Positions 17,161 through 26,750 of a stretch of 64,000 nt of DNA are shown here, in pieces. The number at the start of each line of letters is the position of its first letter. The first letter of the stretch is position 1. The DNA comes from Sphingobacterium cellulitidis (lineage in GTDB: Bacteria > Bacteroidota > Bacteroidia > Sphingobacteriales > Sphingobacteriaceae). The stretch covers positions 729,810-793,809 of the forward strand of contig NOUX01000001.1 in assembly GCA_002245855.1 (NCBI GenBank). Direction: 5' to 3'. Position numbers and translations under genes: made by a program. The notes below the pieces were generated by a model. The model had not been told where the DNA came from and did no database searches. It saw nothing but the letters and a program-made list of their open reading frames with translations.

Positions 17161-18372
17161 TTATACCTTAATATAGATTTTCTTTTGATCTAACCAGTAA
17201 CAGATCGCCCACATCAATACTAAAAAACATAAGGAATAGAAAAAAGAACCCAATTCCGGAGGCCCTGGAATCTGCGCACAAATATTCTTATAAAACCATG
17301 ATAATGGACTTGTGAAAGTGGTCTCTCCCAAATCATTTACTCCGCTTGGAATTCGAATCAAACCCAAAGTCTTCGGTAATAACCCACTTAAAACAAAGAT
17401 AAAAAGTGGATTCTTCCCAAATACGTCAAAAAACTTCGTCAACCAATTCTTCACCCCTTGAACTTCAATATACCAGATCATGCCGCCAATGGTCATAATC
17501 CCTAACCCTGTCGTATATAAAACGTATGAACTTGTCCAGATCTTCTTATTGATTGGGAAACCTAAAGACCACGTCCAAGCTAAAACAACCAAGATAAAAC
17601 CCGTCACAAACATCCCTGACAATAGTTTAAAGTGTGGCTCATTGCTCTGTGGAACCTTCGTCCACAACCAATCAACCTGCCCTTGTTTCTTGATAAATAC
17701 ACCCGCCAAATATCCAAAAACAACTTGTATAACAGCTGGCATCGCACTCATTAATCCTTCCGGATCAAATGGAACTCCCTCACCTTTATACATATGGGCA
17801 ACACTTAATATTTGCTTATCGATAGCGGTTCCAAACCATCCCTCTAAGGAATATGGATCGCCAGTTCCCAATAAGGCACAAATGCCCCAATAGGCTAACA
17901 ATATGGCGGCAGAAATATAAATCAACGTCCTCGGCTTAAAATAATAAGCTAATACTGAAGCAAAGAAGTAGGCTATAGCAATCCGTTGTAATACCCCAAG
18001 GATCCGAACTCCCTGCTCTGGATTACTACTATTTACCCACTCTCTAAATTGTAAAGCCCCATCTGACCAATGTACAAATGGAAACCAATTTAACCCAAGG
18101 CCAATTAGAAAAATCAATATCGTCCGCTTGATTACTTTCTTCCAAAAAACGGAATCTCCAGCTTCCTGCAACCTCGGTATCACAAAGGACATCGCATTGC
18201 CGACTGCAAATAGAAAAAATGGAAAAACTAAATCCGTGGGAGTGCAACCATGCCATGGCGCATGCTTCAATGGTGCAAACATATGCGACCATGTCCCTGG
18301 ATTATTAACCAAAATCATTAAGGCAACTGTCGCTCCCCTAAAGACATCTAAAGAATAATAACGCTGTTTCAT
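17161..18372 (-). CDS. NagX/DUF5009-type membrane acyltransferase (HGSNAT-like)
   Basis: 403 residues with about ten membrane segments. The N-terminus YYSLDVFRGATVALMILVNN is the conserved start of the family related to heparan-alpha-glucosaminide N-acetyltransferase. The early loop HAPWHGCTPTDLVFPFFLF contains the conserved His and the PTDLVFPFF signature. Bacterial members (often called NagX) accompany amino-sugar and glycan-use genes and may transfer acyl groups across the membrane; the substrate is unproven. It is divergent from the ROK regulator (214-base gap) and so may be under the same control as the SusCD genes. Confidence 0.85.
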   Translation of the reverse strand: MKQRYYSLDVFRGATVALMILVNNPGTWSHMFAPLKHAPWHGCTPTDLVFPFFLFAVGNAMSFVIPRLQEAGDSVFWKKVIKRTILIFLIGLGLNWFPFVHWSDGALQFREWVNSSNPEQGVRILGVLQRIAIAYFFASVLAYYFKPRTLIYISAAILLAYWGICALLGTGDPYSLEGWFGTAIDKQILSVAHMYKGEGVPFDPEGLMSAMPAVIQVVFGYLAGVFIKKQGQVDWLWTKVPQSNEPHFKLLSGMFVTGFILVVLAWTWSLGFPINKKIWTSSYVLYTTGLGIMTIGGMIWYIEVQGVKNWLTKFFDVFGKNPLFIFVLSGLLPKTLGLIRIPSGVNDLGETTFTSPLSWFYKNICAQIPGPPELGSFFYSLCFLVLMWAICYWLDQKKIYIKV

Positions 18373-18526
18373 AATTTATATTCAACCGAAGTTACAATTA
18401 AACCGTCACAAATACGCACTCTAAACTGGAAAATTAATCAATTACGCATAAAAACGCAACAAATCAACCCCGTTTACTACTAAATTAAAGATGACTTGCG
18501 TCACTTTTTAATATTTTTAAAAAGTA

Positions 18527-18559
18527 TTTGGTAGTTAATTTAATTTTACTTTAACTTTA
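18527..18559 (+). promoter_or_regulatory. Promoter of the ROK-susC-susD unit
   Basis: TTTG (18527-18530), a 21-base spacer and TAACTTTA (18552-18559), which differs from TAnnTTTG only in the last base. An inverted repeat TGAC-TTGC-GTCA (18492-18503) lies just upstream and could be an operator. Confidence 0.5.
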
Positions 18560-18586
18560 CCCCAATATTAAATAATCAATTTCAGC

Positions 18587-19768
18587 TTGGATAGCCTTAA
18601 ATTAACGATACTTAAGCGGTTGTATTTTTCAAATCCGCAATCGATTGCAGAGCTCAGCAACTCGATCGGAAAGAGTGTGCCGAATATTACCAATGCCGTC
18701 AATAAACTTTTACAACTTAAACTAATTGAACAAGATGGGTTAGCACCTTCTACTGGAGGTAGACGTGCAGCGCAATTTATACCTAGTGAAAAACACCTAC
18801 CTTACATCATTTCCCTAGCTATTGATCAATTCTATACCTCTATAGCTGTTGTTAATTTTAAAAACGAGCTCAAAACTGAAATTAAAACCGAGATCATTGA
18901 TCTTAAAAATGAAGATGCTTTTCTAAAACTGATCGCACTGATCCATGAAACCACTAAAGATTTTGATAAATCTCTTATCTATGCAATTAGCATTACTATC
19001 CCAGGTTTTGTCGACAGCAATACCGGAATAAATAATTCTTATAGCAGTGGTTCACCTTTTTATGATCTGAAAGCCAATATCCAAAAGGAATTCAATCTAC
19101 CAACCTTCGTTGAAAACGACTCTTCTGCAATCGCAATTGCAGAACATAAATTTGGAAAAGCAAAATCTAATAAAGATGTCATGGTAGTAAACCTCAATTG
19201 GGGTGTAGGTCTTGGAATGATCCTCGACAATGAACTCTACCGTGGACACTCTGGATATGCAGGTGAGTTTAGTCATATCCCCCTTTCGGACTCTAACAAA
19301 CTATGCTCCTGCGGAAAAAAAGGATGCCTCGAAGTTGAAGCTTCTCTTTTAGCCGCGGTACAATTCGCCACTAACTCATTAATCGCTGGAGACCCTTCTT
19401 CGCTCCAGGAAATTTATAACCAACAAAAATTTATTAACGCCGATAATCTCCTTGATGCCGCCATATTAGGTGACCAATTAGCCATGGAAGCTATCAACAG
19501 AATCGGTTATATGCTTGGTAAAGGAATAGCAACGCTTATCCATATCATCAATCCGCAAATGGTACTCATTAGCGGACGTGGTGCAAGAGCGAAAGATGTC
19601 CTCTTACCAAAAATTCAAAGTGCAATCATGGAATTTAGTATCAAAAGACTTTCTCAAAATACTCAAATCGAATTTTCTAACACTGAAAACATGCAGTTAC
19701 TAGGGGCAACCTGTATTTGCATTTTAAATGCGGACAAACACATTTATAAAACACAATTAACAGACTAA
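18587..19768 (+). CDS. ROK-family transcriptional regulator
   Basis: 393 residues starting at TTG; the in-frame stop at 18569 leaves no ATG or GTG before it, and the first in-frame ATG is far inside the protein. A winged helix-turn-helix (about residues 5-60: SIAELSNSIGKSVPNITNAVNKLL) is followed by a ROK sugar-kinase-like domain. The domain has GHSGYAGEFSHIPL and the zinc-type motif CSCGKKGCLE (about 238). NagC/Mlc-type ROK proteins are usually repressors released by a sugar or sugar phosphate. Only 19 bases separate it from susC, so it is probably the first gene of the same transcript and controls it. Confidence 0.92.
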   Translation: MDSLKLTILKRLYFSNPQSIAELSNSIGKSVPNITNAVNKLLQLKLIEQDGLAPSTGGRRAAQFIPSEKHLPYIISLAIDQFYTSIAVVNFKNELKTEIKTEIIDLKNEDAFLKLIALIHETTKDFDKSLIYAISITIPGFVDSNTGINNSYSSGSPFYDLKANIQKEFNLPTFVENDSSAIAIAEHKFGKAKSNKDVMVVNLNWGVGLGMILDNELYRGHSGYAGEFSHIPLSDSNKLCSCGKKGCLEVEASLLAAVQFATNSLIAGDPSSLQEIYNQQKFINADNLLDAAILGDQLAMEAINRIGYMLGKGIATLIHIINPQMVLISGRGARAKDVLLPKIQSAIMEFSIKRLSQNTQIEFSNTENMQLLGATCICILNADKHIYKTQLTD

Positions 19769-19787
19769 TTACTTAAATCATCAACAA

Positions 19788-22700
19788 ATGAGCAATTTTT
19801 ACTCTAAATGTTGCAGCTTAACAATAGTGATGCTAATCAGTATTTCTACGTTATTTGCACAGCAAACTGTTACCGGGAAAGTAACAGGTCCAAACGGAGC
19901 AAATCTTCCAGGCGTGAGCGTGTCAGTTGTCGGTACAGACAAAGTCACTCAAACAAATAGTGAAGGTAATTTCTCCATTGAAGCCAACAATGGCCAAAAA
20001 ATCCGCTTCTCAAGCATGGGATACCTAACTAAAGAAGCAACAGTTTCCTCTACCTCATTGAATATCAACTTGCAGGAAGATGCTAGTAACATCGACGAAG
20101 TAGTTGTGACCGCAATGGGTATCAAAAGAGAACGTAAATCCCTTGGATATTCATTCCAAGAAGTTAAATCCGAACAACTAACTGATGCAAAGGAAACTAA
20201 CGTTGCGAATGCCCTGGTTGGTAAAGTTTCTGGTTTACAAGTTATCAAAGGTTCTAGCGGACCTGCATCTTCCACAAAAATTACCCTTCGTGGTAATAAC
20301 TCCTTAACAGGCGATAACCAACCTTTGATTATTGTCGATGGAGTACCTATGAATAACTTCTTAGGAGCTAAAGGTGGAAATGGTAAAGTAAATAATGACT
20401 TCTGGAATCCAGGTACTGATATGGGGAATGGATTAGGGGATATTAACCCCGAAGACATTGAAAGTATGTCAGTCCTAAAAAGTGGTGCTGCATCCGCATT
20501 ATACGGATCTAGAGCAGGTAATGGTGCTATTATCATTACAACAAAATCTGGTAAAGCTCAAAAAGGAACTGGAATTACATATTCGTCTACAGTAGGTTTC
20601 GAAACAATATTCATGACTCCTGAAATCCAAAGTGCTTTTGGACAAGGTTCAAATGGTGTATTTGACGCTATCAGTACCAATAACTGGGGTGAAGCTATCG
20701 ATGGAAATAAATACCAGGCCTATGATAACATCAATAACTTCTTCAAAACTGGTTTTAACCACACTCAAAACGTTGCTTTCCAACAACAAATCGGTGAAAC
20801 TAATATTTACTCGTCAGCAACTTATTTGAATGACCAAAGTAAAATCCCTGGTTCTTCTTTGGAAAGATTGAACTTGATGTCTAAAGTATCAACCACTTTC
20901 GGACCTAACAAACGTTGGTCAACAGAAGTGAAAGTTCAATACATGAATAACGACGCTACAAACCGTCCTATCTCTGGGCAAAACAACTCTAACGCGTTCG
21001 CAACATTGTTCAGAATGCCTAGATCTATCAACATCCTTAACTATAAAAACCCAGTAGACAACACTGGTAAAATGCGTTGGTACGGAACTACAAACTCGAT
21101 TAACCCTTATTGGTTAGCAGAATATAACTTAAATAACGACGTAAGAAATCGTTTCTTAAGCAATGCAAATATCAAATACAAGATTACAGATTGGTTGGAT
21201 ATTGAAGGTCGTGCAGGATTAGATACCTATGCTTCAAGATTTGAAAACAAAACTTATTCTGGTAGCCCTTTAAGCAGCACAGGTCTTTATTCAACTGGTA
21301 AAACTGAGTTCGCTGAGAAAAACTTTACTTTGGCTTTACATGCTAGAAAAGACGAAATCAATGGAAGTAAATGGGGAGTGAATGGTTCGGTATTCGGTCA
21401 AATTATGCGTAGTGACGAAACATTCCTAGGCGTAGGCGTAGGTGAACTTGAGGTTCCTAACTTCTTCTATGTTACTAACGGAAAAGGAAATCCAACTCCT
21501 AACCAATATAACAACAGAAAACAAATCAATTCCCTTTATGGTACTGCTGAACTTAATTACGATGGATATTGGTTCCTAAATGTTACTGGTCGTAATGACT
21601 GGTCTTCAGCTTTATCTAAAGAATATCGCTCATATTTCTACCCTTCTGTGAGCACATCATTAGTGGTATCTGATTTAATCAGAAAATCTGGTGGAAATTT
21701 ACCTTCGGCGATTAACTTCTTGAAATTAAGAGCTTCTTATGCAACAGTAGGTAATGACATGGGACCTTACCAAATCTTTAATGCATATGATATTGGTCGT
21801 GACCCGAATGGCAACACCACTTCTGGATTAGGAGAGGTATTCTACAACCCTAATGTAAGAAGTGAATTGATTAAAACTTTAGAGTTTGGTTTTGACACGC
21901 GTTTATTGGATAGCAGATTGGGAATTGACTTTGCTTGGTATAAAAACAATGCAACAAACCAATTACTGGATATCCCAATGAACCCTATGAGTGGTTTCAG
22001 AGCGAAAAAAATCAATGCTGGTAACATCCAAAACTCTGGTTTTGAAATCGCTTTAGATGGTCAAATCCTAAGATCTGATGATGGTCTAAACTGGAATTCA
22101 TCGGTTAACTTCTCTAAAAACGTTAATAGAATCATTGAATTGACTCCGGAAATCGAATACTATAATTTAGGTGGTTTTGATAACATCGCAGTTCGTGCTA
22201 TTTCTAACGAAATCTTCGGTCAGATTATTGGCTCTAAATTCTTAAGAGTGGATGATCAAAATAGTCCGCATTATGGAAAATTAATCCTGAATGGAAATGG
22301 ACTTCCTCAAAGTGTAGATGGTCAAGTATTGGGTAACCAATCGCCAAAAGCATTAGCAGGATGGACAAACTCATTTAGCTACAAAAACATCGGACTAAGC
22401 TTCCAAATTGATGGTCGCTTTGGTGGTGAATTCTTCTCCGGAACGAATGTAAACTTACAAGCAAATGGTACCGCAGCAGCAACTGTTACTGATGGTAAAC
22501 GTGCTGACTTTGTAGTGGATGGTGTTATTCAAGATGGCCAAAACTACACTCAAAACACCAAGTCTGTAACCGTGCAACAATATTGGACGCAAGTGGCTAC
22601 AACGGGTAACATGGGTATCGGCGAAGCGAATATCTACGATGCTACAAACATCAGATTGAGAAATATTACCCTTAGCTACAACTTGCCTTCTTCAGTATTG

Positions 22701-22886
22701 AAGAGCAATATCCTTCAACGCGCTCGTATTGCTTTCACAGTAAACAACGCTTGGATGATTAAAAGCTATGCGAATGGGGTAGATCCTGAATCAGTATTCT
22801 CTATCAATAGCAACGCAACTGGTTTTGAAAACTTCGCAACACCGACATCGCGTTCATACTTTGTTAACCTAACATTAGGTTTTTAA
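19788..22886 (+). CDS. SusC/RagA-type TonB-dependent outer-membrane transporter
   Basis: 1032 residues. A signal peptide (about 1-25) is followed by a carboxypeptidase-regulatory-like beta-sandwich domain (TVTGKVTGPNGANLPGVSVS onwards), the DEVVVTAMG TonB-box-type element, and a plug domain with the SusC-family stretch ending SALYGSRAGNGAIIITTKSG. A long beta-barrel ends in an aromatic residue (NLTLGF). SusC-type barrels import oligosaccharides with their SusD lid, powered by TonB. It lies between the ROK regulator and susD with gaps of 19 bases each. The transported glycan is unknown; the neighbouring GH29 gene suggests a fucosylated one. Confidence 0.96.
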   Translation: MSNFYSKCCSLTIVMLISISTLFAQQTVTGKVTGPNGANLPGVSVSVVGTDKVTQTNSEGNFSIEANNGQKIRFSSMGYLTKEATVSSTSLNINLQEDASNIDEVVVTAMGIKRERKSLGYSFQEVKSEQLTDAKETNVANALVGKVSGLQVIKGSSGPASSTKITLRGNNSLTGDNQPLIIVDGVPMNNFLGAKGGNGKVNNDFWNPGTDMGNGLGDINPEDIESMSVLKSGAASALYGSRAGNGAIIITTKSGKAQKGTGITYSSTVGFETIFMTPEIQSAFGQGSNGVFDAISTNNWGEAIDGNKYQAYDNINNFFKTGFNHTQNVAFQQQIGETNIYSSATYLNDQSKIPGSSLERLNLMSKVSTTFGPNKRWSTEVKVQYMNNDATNRPISGQNNSNAFATLFRMPRSINILNYKNPVDNTGKMRWYGTTNSINPYWLAEYNLNNDVRNRFLSNANIKYKITDWLDIEGRAGLDTYASRFENKTYSGSPLSSTGLYSTGKTEFAEKNFTLALHARKDEINGSKWGVNGSVFGQIMRSDETFLGVGVGELEVPNFFYVTNGKGNPTPNQYNNRKQINSLYGTAELNYDGYWFLNVTGRNDWSSALSKEYRSYFYPSVSTSLVVSDLIRKSGGNLPSAINFLKLRASYATVGNDMGPYQIFNAYDIGRDPNGNTTSGLGEVFYNPNVRSELIKTLEFGFDTRLLDSRLGIDFAWYKNNATNQLLDIPMNPMSGFRAKKINAGNIQNSGFEIALDGQILRSDDGLNWNSSVNFSKNVNRIIELTPEIEYYNLGGFDNIAVRAISNEIFGQIIGSKFLRVDDQNSPHYGKLILNGNGLPQSVDGQVLGNQSPKALAGWTNSFSYKNIGLSFQIDGRFGGEFFSGTNVNLQANGTAAATVTDGKRADFVVDGVIQDGQNYTQNTKSVTVQQYWTQVATTGNMGIGEANIYDATNIRLRNITLSYNLPSSVLKSNILQRARIAFTVNNAWMIKSYANGVDPESVFSINSNATGFENFATPTSRSYFVNLTLGF

Positions 22887-22905
22887 AATTTAACAGGTCA
22901 ATAAA

Positions 22906-24816
22906 ATGAAAAATATTATATCAAAAATAGGTCTTGCCATTATGCTTACTGCTAGCTTGGCTTCTTGTTCTAAATTTGAAGAACTGAATGTAGACCCTAC
23001 GAAAGTTAATGAAGATCAAGTTCGCGTTGAGTACTTGTTAAATAATGCCATTATTGGTGCTCAACAAGATCCGCATATCGCAGAACGGATGTTCGTTCTT
23101 TATTGGAAAACAGCTGCTAGACAGCACCTGTCTACTGGTTTAGCTGGTGGAACTCACTCAGATGGTTGGTCATCTGACTATTGGGGTAGAGGTTATCTTT
23201 CTCAATGGTTGAACAATGTAAACCTTGCAATTACGGTAGGTAATAAAAGAATCGCAGATAACACTGCAGAAGCACATATTAATAATGTTGTTCAAATTTC
23301 TAGAATTTGGAGAGCTTATTTGATGAGTGAAGCAACGGACAATTTTGGCCCTATTCCAATCAATGGATTCCAAGGTGAAAATCCTGAGTATTCCAACGTA
23401 AAGGATGTGTATTATTATATGTTAGAGGAATTAAAAGATGCTGTGAGTAAAATCAATTCAGCAACAATTCCTTCAGACTACAAAAAATATGATAATGCCT
23501 ATGCATTCGACCTGGATAACTGGGTTAAATATGCAAACTCAATGAGAATGCGTCTTGCAATGAGAATTGCTGAGGTTGATCCTACAAAAGCAAGAACTGA
23601 ATTTGAGAACGCTGTAGCTACTGGAAAATATATCAAAAATGCTGAAGATATGTTTGATGTGGCTGAAAGACCAGGATGGGATCCCCTATCAGGTGTTATG
23701 AGTCGTGAATGGAATGGACAAGTCCTTTCTGCTACCTTAAATAACCTTTATGTAGGTCTTGGTGGTATCAAATCCGCGAATCAATTAGCAGCTACTTTTG
23801 CTCCTAAAATTAAACCAGCAAACTATGCTGGGTTAAGATTATTGGAACATTTCTCCCAGAAAACTAACGACCCGATGGCTGGCTATTTCTTCGATGGATT
23901 GCCAAATACCATTGACCCTAGAGCGTATAAAACTTTCTATATCCCTGGAGATGTAAATAGCCCACAATTTTCATTGTACCCTTCGTGGACTGATGATGCC
24001 AAAATCACTAAAGTAAAATTAAAAAGAACTGCTGGTGATATTGAATTAGATGTTAAGAATACTTGGAGTGCTCAAGCAATTGGTGACTTCGGTGCTAAAG
24101 GTTCAGCCAATGAAATTAGAACAATCCAAGTTGGTAAAATCCCAGGATTGTCCCAAGCTTATAGAGCGAGTGGTAGCAAAAGAGTATTCTTCGCTTCATG
24201 GGAAAGTTATTTCCTTCTTGCAGAGGCTGCATTAAAAGGCTGGACTACCGGTACTACAGCTCAACAAGCTTACGAAAATGGTGTGAAAGCAAGTTTTGAA
24301 TACAATGGAGTATCTCAATTTGCTACAGAGTACTTGAATTCTACAAACTATAATAATGTAGGTACTTCCGTGAAATTCACTCATACCACTGAGCCAGGAA
24401 ACTCTCGTAGCATGTCTTACATCGATGGGTATACCAAAGCTGCGGGAACTACAACAATTGCATATCCTGTAAATACTATTTACAAAAATGGTACAGTTCG
24501 TAATGATGCATTAACTAAAATCATTACCCAAAAATACATTGCCAATATGCCTTGGTTGCCTTTAGAAGCTTGGAATGACCATAGAAGATTAGGTCTTCCT
24601 TTCTTTGAAAACCCAGCGATTGAAAACCCGCTTCCAAATCTTCCAGATTTGAACAGTGGTAACTTCATGACTAATAACGTGAAATTCTTCCCTCAACGTT
24701 TGCCTTATCCTTCGACTTTCAGAGAGTCTGATGAAGCAAATTATGAGAAAGCTGTTGGTTTACTAGGTGGTGAGGATAAAGTATCTACTCCGCTTTGGTG
24801 GGCTAAAAAACAATAA
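22906..24816 (+). CDS. SusD/RagB-type glycan-binding lipoprotein
   Basis: 636 residues, at the large end for SusD-like proteins. The signal sequence ends at a lipobox (LASC, Cys21), followed directly by the family's EELNVDPTKVNE-type opening. The helical TPR-like part and the C-terminal WLPLEAWNDHRRLGLPFFENP region are typical of the SusD-like group that pairs with such SusC proteins. It forms the surface lid of the transporter and binds substrate. The gene follows susC by 19 bases and is closed by a strong terminator, so ROK-susC-susD form one unit. Confidence 0.95.
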   Translation: MKNIISKIGLAIMLTASLASCSKFEELNVDPTKVNEDQVRVEYLLNNAIIGAQQDPHIAERMFVLYWKTAARQHLSTGLAGGTHSDGWSSDYWGRGYLSQWLNNVNLAITVGNKRIADNTAEAHINNVVQISRIWRAYLMSEATDNFGPIPINGFQGENPEYSNVKDVYYYMLEELKDAVSKINSATIPSDYKKYDNAYAFDLDNWVKYANSMRMRLAMRIAEVDPTKARTEFENAVATGKYIKNAEDMFDVAERPGWDPLSGVMSREWNGQVLSATLNNLYVGLGGIKSANQLAATFAPKIKPANYAGLRLLEHFSQKTNDPMAGYFFDGLPNTIDPRAYKTFYIPGDVNSPQFSLYPSWTDDAKITKVKLKRTAGDIELDVKNTWSAQAIGDFGAKGSANEIRTIQVGKIPGLSQAYRASGSKRVFFASWESYFLLAEAALKGWTTGTTAQQAYENGVKASFEYNGVSQFATEYLNSTNYNNVGTSVKFTHTTEPGNSRSMSYIDGYTKAAGTTTIAYPVNTIYKNGTVRNDALTKIITQKYIANMPWLPLEAWNDHRRLGLPFFENPAIENPLPNLPDLNSGNFMTNNVKFFPQRLPYPSTFRESDEANYEKAVGLLGGEDKVSTPLWWAKKQ

Positions 24817-24834
24817 AATCTTCGTAATTTTAGG

Positions 24835-24868
24835 AAGCGATCGAATACATATTCGATCGCTTTTTTAT
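24835..24868 (+). terminator. Intrinsic terminator after susD
   Basis: AAGCGATCGAAT and ATTCGATCGCTT form a perfect 12-bp stem with a four-base loop (24835-24862), followed by a T run. Confidence 0.92.
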
Positions 24869-24940
24869 TTTTACAAAATATTGTGCTGTTAATCCTGTCG
24901 GACTGAACCCCCGACTTTTGGACCTTCAAATTTATTAATT

Positions 24941-26695
24941 ATGAAACATTATCTTCTTGTACTACTCTTTATTCTCAGTTCCCTACACTCCTTTTCTCAA
25001 ACCAAAAAAGCCCAATGGCTGGAAGATGACCGCTTCGGTATGTTTATCCATTGGGGACTATACAGTGCCACCGAAGGAATTTGGAAAGGCGAAAGACTGC
25101 GACACCCCAACAATTATGCGGAATGGATCCGATATAGAAACCGAATTGGGGAAGCTGAATATGGTGAATTAGCAAAGAGATTTGATTGGAACAAAATAAA
25201 CCCTGAAGAATGGGTGCTCCTGGCTAAAAAAGCCGGCATGAAGTATATTGTCATTACCTCCAAACATCATGATGGTGTGGCCCTATGGAATAGTAAGGTA
25301 AGTGATTATTCCTTACCTAAACTTAGTGGAACAAATAGAGATGTGATCAAAGAAATTGCAGAAGCTTGTAAAAAACATAATATCAAATTATGTTTCTATT
25401 ATTCTCATTGGATCGATTGGCAACACCCTTATGCATGGAATCATAATCAGGAAGTCACAGGCCGAGTTACGGATGCTCAATACAACCAATATTGGCAAGA
25501 AAAAGTAATCCCTCAAATTCGTGAATTGCTTACTGATTATGGTGATATCGCCATGATGTGGTTTGACATGTGGATTCCTTATCAACAAAGCATCATCAAA
25601 AAGGAACAACTGGACCAATTAGCTAATTTGATTCATGAACTGCAACCCAAATGTTTAATCAATTCCAGACTTGGTTTCCCTATTGAAAATGAACATGTAG
25701 ATTTTGAAACTTTAGGTGACAACCAGTTCGGATCTGCGTATACCGATCATATATGGGAGACCCCAGGTACTATTGCCCACTCATGGGGATTCAATGCTCT
25801 TGAAAACGAATGGAAATCTACCAATCAGCTCTTCCAATCCTTGATAAATAATGTTAGTCTAAATGGCTCTTACACCTTGAATATCGGCCCAAGAGCGGAT
25901 GGATCCGTGCCCTATGAAGGTGTACAAAGATTACTGGACATGGGCGGATGGCTAAATAAATACGGTCAAGCTATATATTTCAACAATGGCTTACCAATTC
26001 GTTTTTCTCAACACGATTGGGGAAAAATGACCATCAACAATAAAACAAAAGAACTATTCCTGCACGTTTATAATTGGCCATTGGATAAAATCCTAAGAGT
26101 AACAGGAATCCAAAGCAGCCCCAAAAAAATTGAAGTCCTCAATGGCGAAACTGCTCAGCCCCTTAAGTTTGAACAATATGGCCCGATCCTCCATATTCAC
26201 TTACCTGATCAACAGCCCGACCCTTATGTCTCGGTTTTGAAAGTAACCATTGAACAACCACAATTCAATACCGATGTCGCTGCTGAATCTACTTTCGGAG
26301 GATTTTCACTCAATGCTAAAAACCACCTTTCAAAAGATCTGGAATTCAAAGCCTTCGATGGCACCAAACCCGACCACCTGATCTTAAAAGCAAATCAAAA
26401 GGTTATATGGAAAGTCTTTCTCCCCGAAGCCGGAGAATATTCCCTAGAAACCTCCTTACACAATGGAACTGGTAAACCAACCAAAATCCATATCACGGAA
26501 AACAACAGCCCAATCTCTACAACCATACAACCCAACGGAAAAATAACAGTTGAACCCAATCAAAATTGGTATGTAGAAGAATTCCTGGATGTTCCCGTCG
26601 AAAAAATAAAAATTTCTAAACCACAGGAATTAACCATCGAATTTTCCGCCGACGACCCCATATTATTCAATAGGATTTGGATGGAAAAAAAATAG
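24941..26695 (+). CDS. Glycoside hydrolase family 29 alpha-L-fucosidase
   Basis: 584 residues with a signal peptide (about 1-19, LHSFSQ). The GH29 catalytic barrel is clear: WLEDDRFGMFIHWGLYS (about 27-41), ITSKHHDGVALWNS, and MMWFDMW (about 204-211) with the nucleophile Asp near residue 209. The C-terminal about 200 residues are beta-sandwich-like. GH29 enzymes are retaining alpha-L-fucosidases, many with alpha-1,3/1,4 or broad linkage range, complementing the alpha-1,2 preference common in GH95. It follows susD on the same strand but after a strong terminator, so it has its own start of transcription; no good TAnnTTTG element was found. Confidence 0.95.
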   Translation: MKHYLLVLLFILSSLHSFSQTKKAQWLEDDRFGMFIHWGLYSATEGIWKGERLRHPNNYAEWIRYRNRIGEAEYGELAKRFDWNKINPEEWVLLAKKAGMKYIVITSKHHDGVALWNSKVSDYSLPKLSGTNRDVIKEIAEACKKHNIKLCFYYSHWIDWQHPYAWNHNQEVTGRVTDAQYNQYWQEKVIPQIRELLTDYGDIAMMWFDMWIPYQQSIIKKEQLDQLANLIHELQPKCLINSRLGFPIENEHVDFETLGDNQFGSAYTDHIWETPGTIAHSWGFNALENEWKSTNQLFQSLINNVSLNGSYTLNIGPRADGSVPYEGVQRLLDMGGWLNKYGQAIYFNNGLPIRFSQHDWGKMTINNKTKELFLHVYNWPLDKILRVTGIQSSPKKIEVLNGETAQPLKFEQYGPILHIHLPDQQPDPYVSVLKVTIEQPQFNTDVAAESTFGGFSLNAKNHLSKDLEFKAFDGTKPDHLILKANQKVIWKVFLPEAGEYSLETSLHNGTGKPTKIHITENNSPISTTIQPNGKITVEPNQNWYVEEFLDVPVEKIKISKPQELTIEFSADDPILFNRIWMEKK

Positions 26696-26718
26696 GATGA
26701 CCCCTATTTATAAAACCA

Positions 26719-26746
26719 AAACGGGCTGTTGATTAACAGCCCGTTT
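26719..26746. terminator. Bidirectional intrinsic terminator
   Basis: AAACGGGCTGTT and AACAGCCCGTTT form a perfect 12-bp stem with a four-base loop between the convergent GH29 and Xaa-Pro aminopeptidase genes. T-rich tracts follow on both strands. Confidence 0.9.
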
Positions 26747-26750
26747 CGTT

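Noticed and set aside
19949-20536. 195-codon minus-strand frame inside susC
   Set aside because: Complement shadow of a clearly coding SusC plug region.
24898-24916. GTCGG/CCGAC inverted repeat upstream of the GH29 gene
   Set aside because: Five-base arms are too short to support an operator or attenuator call.
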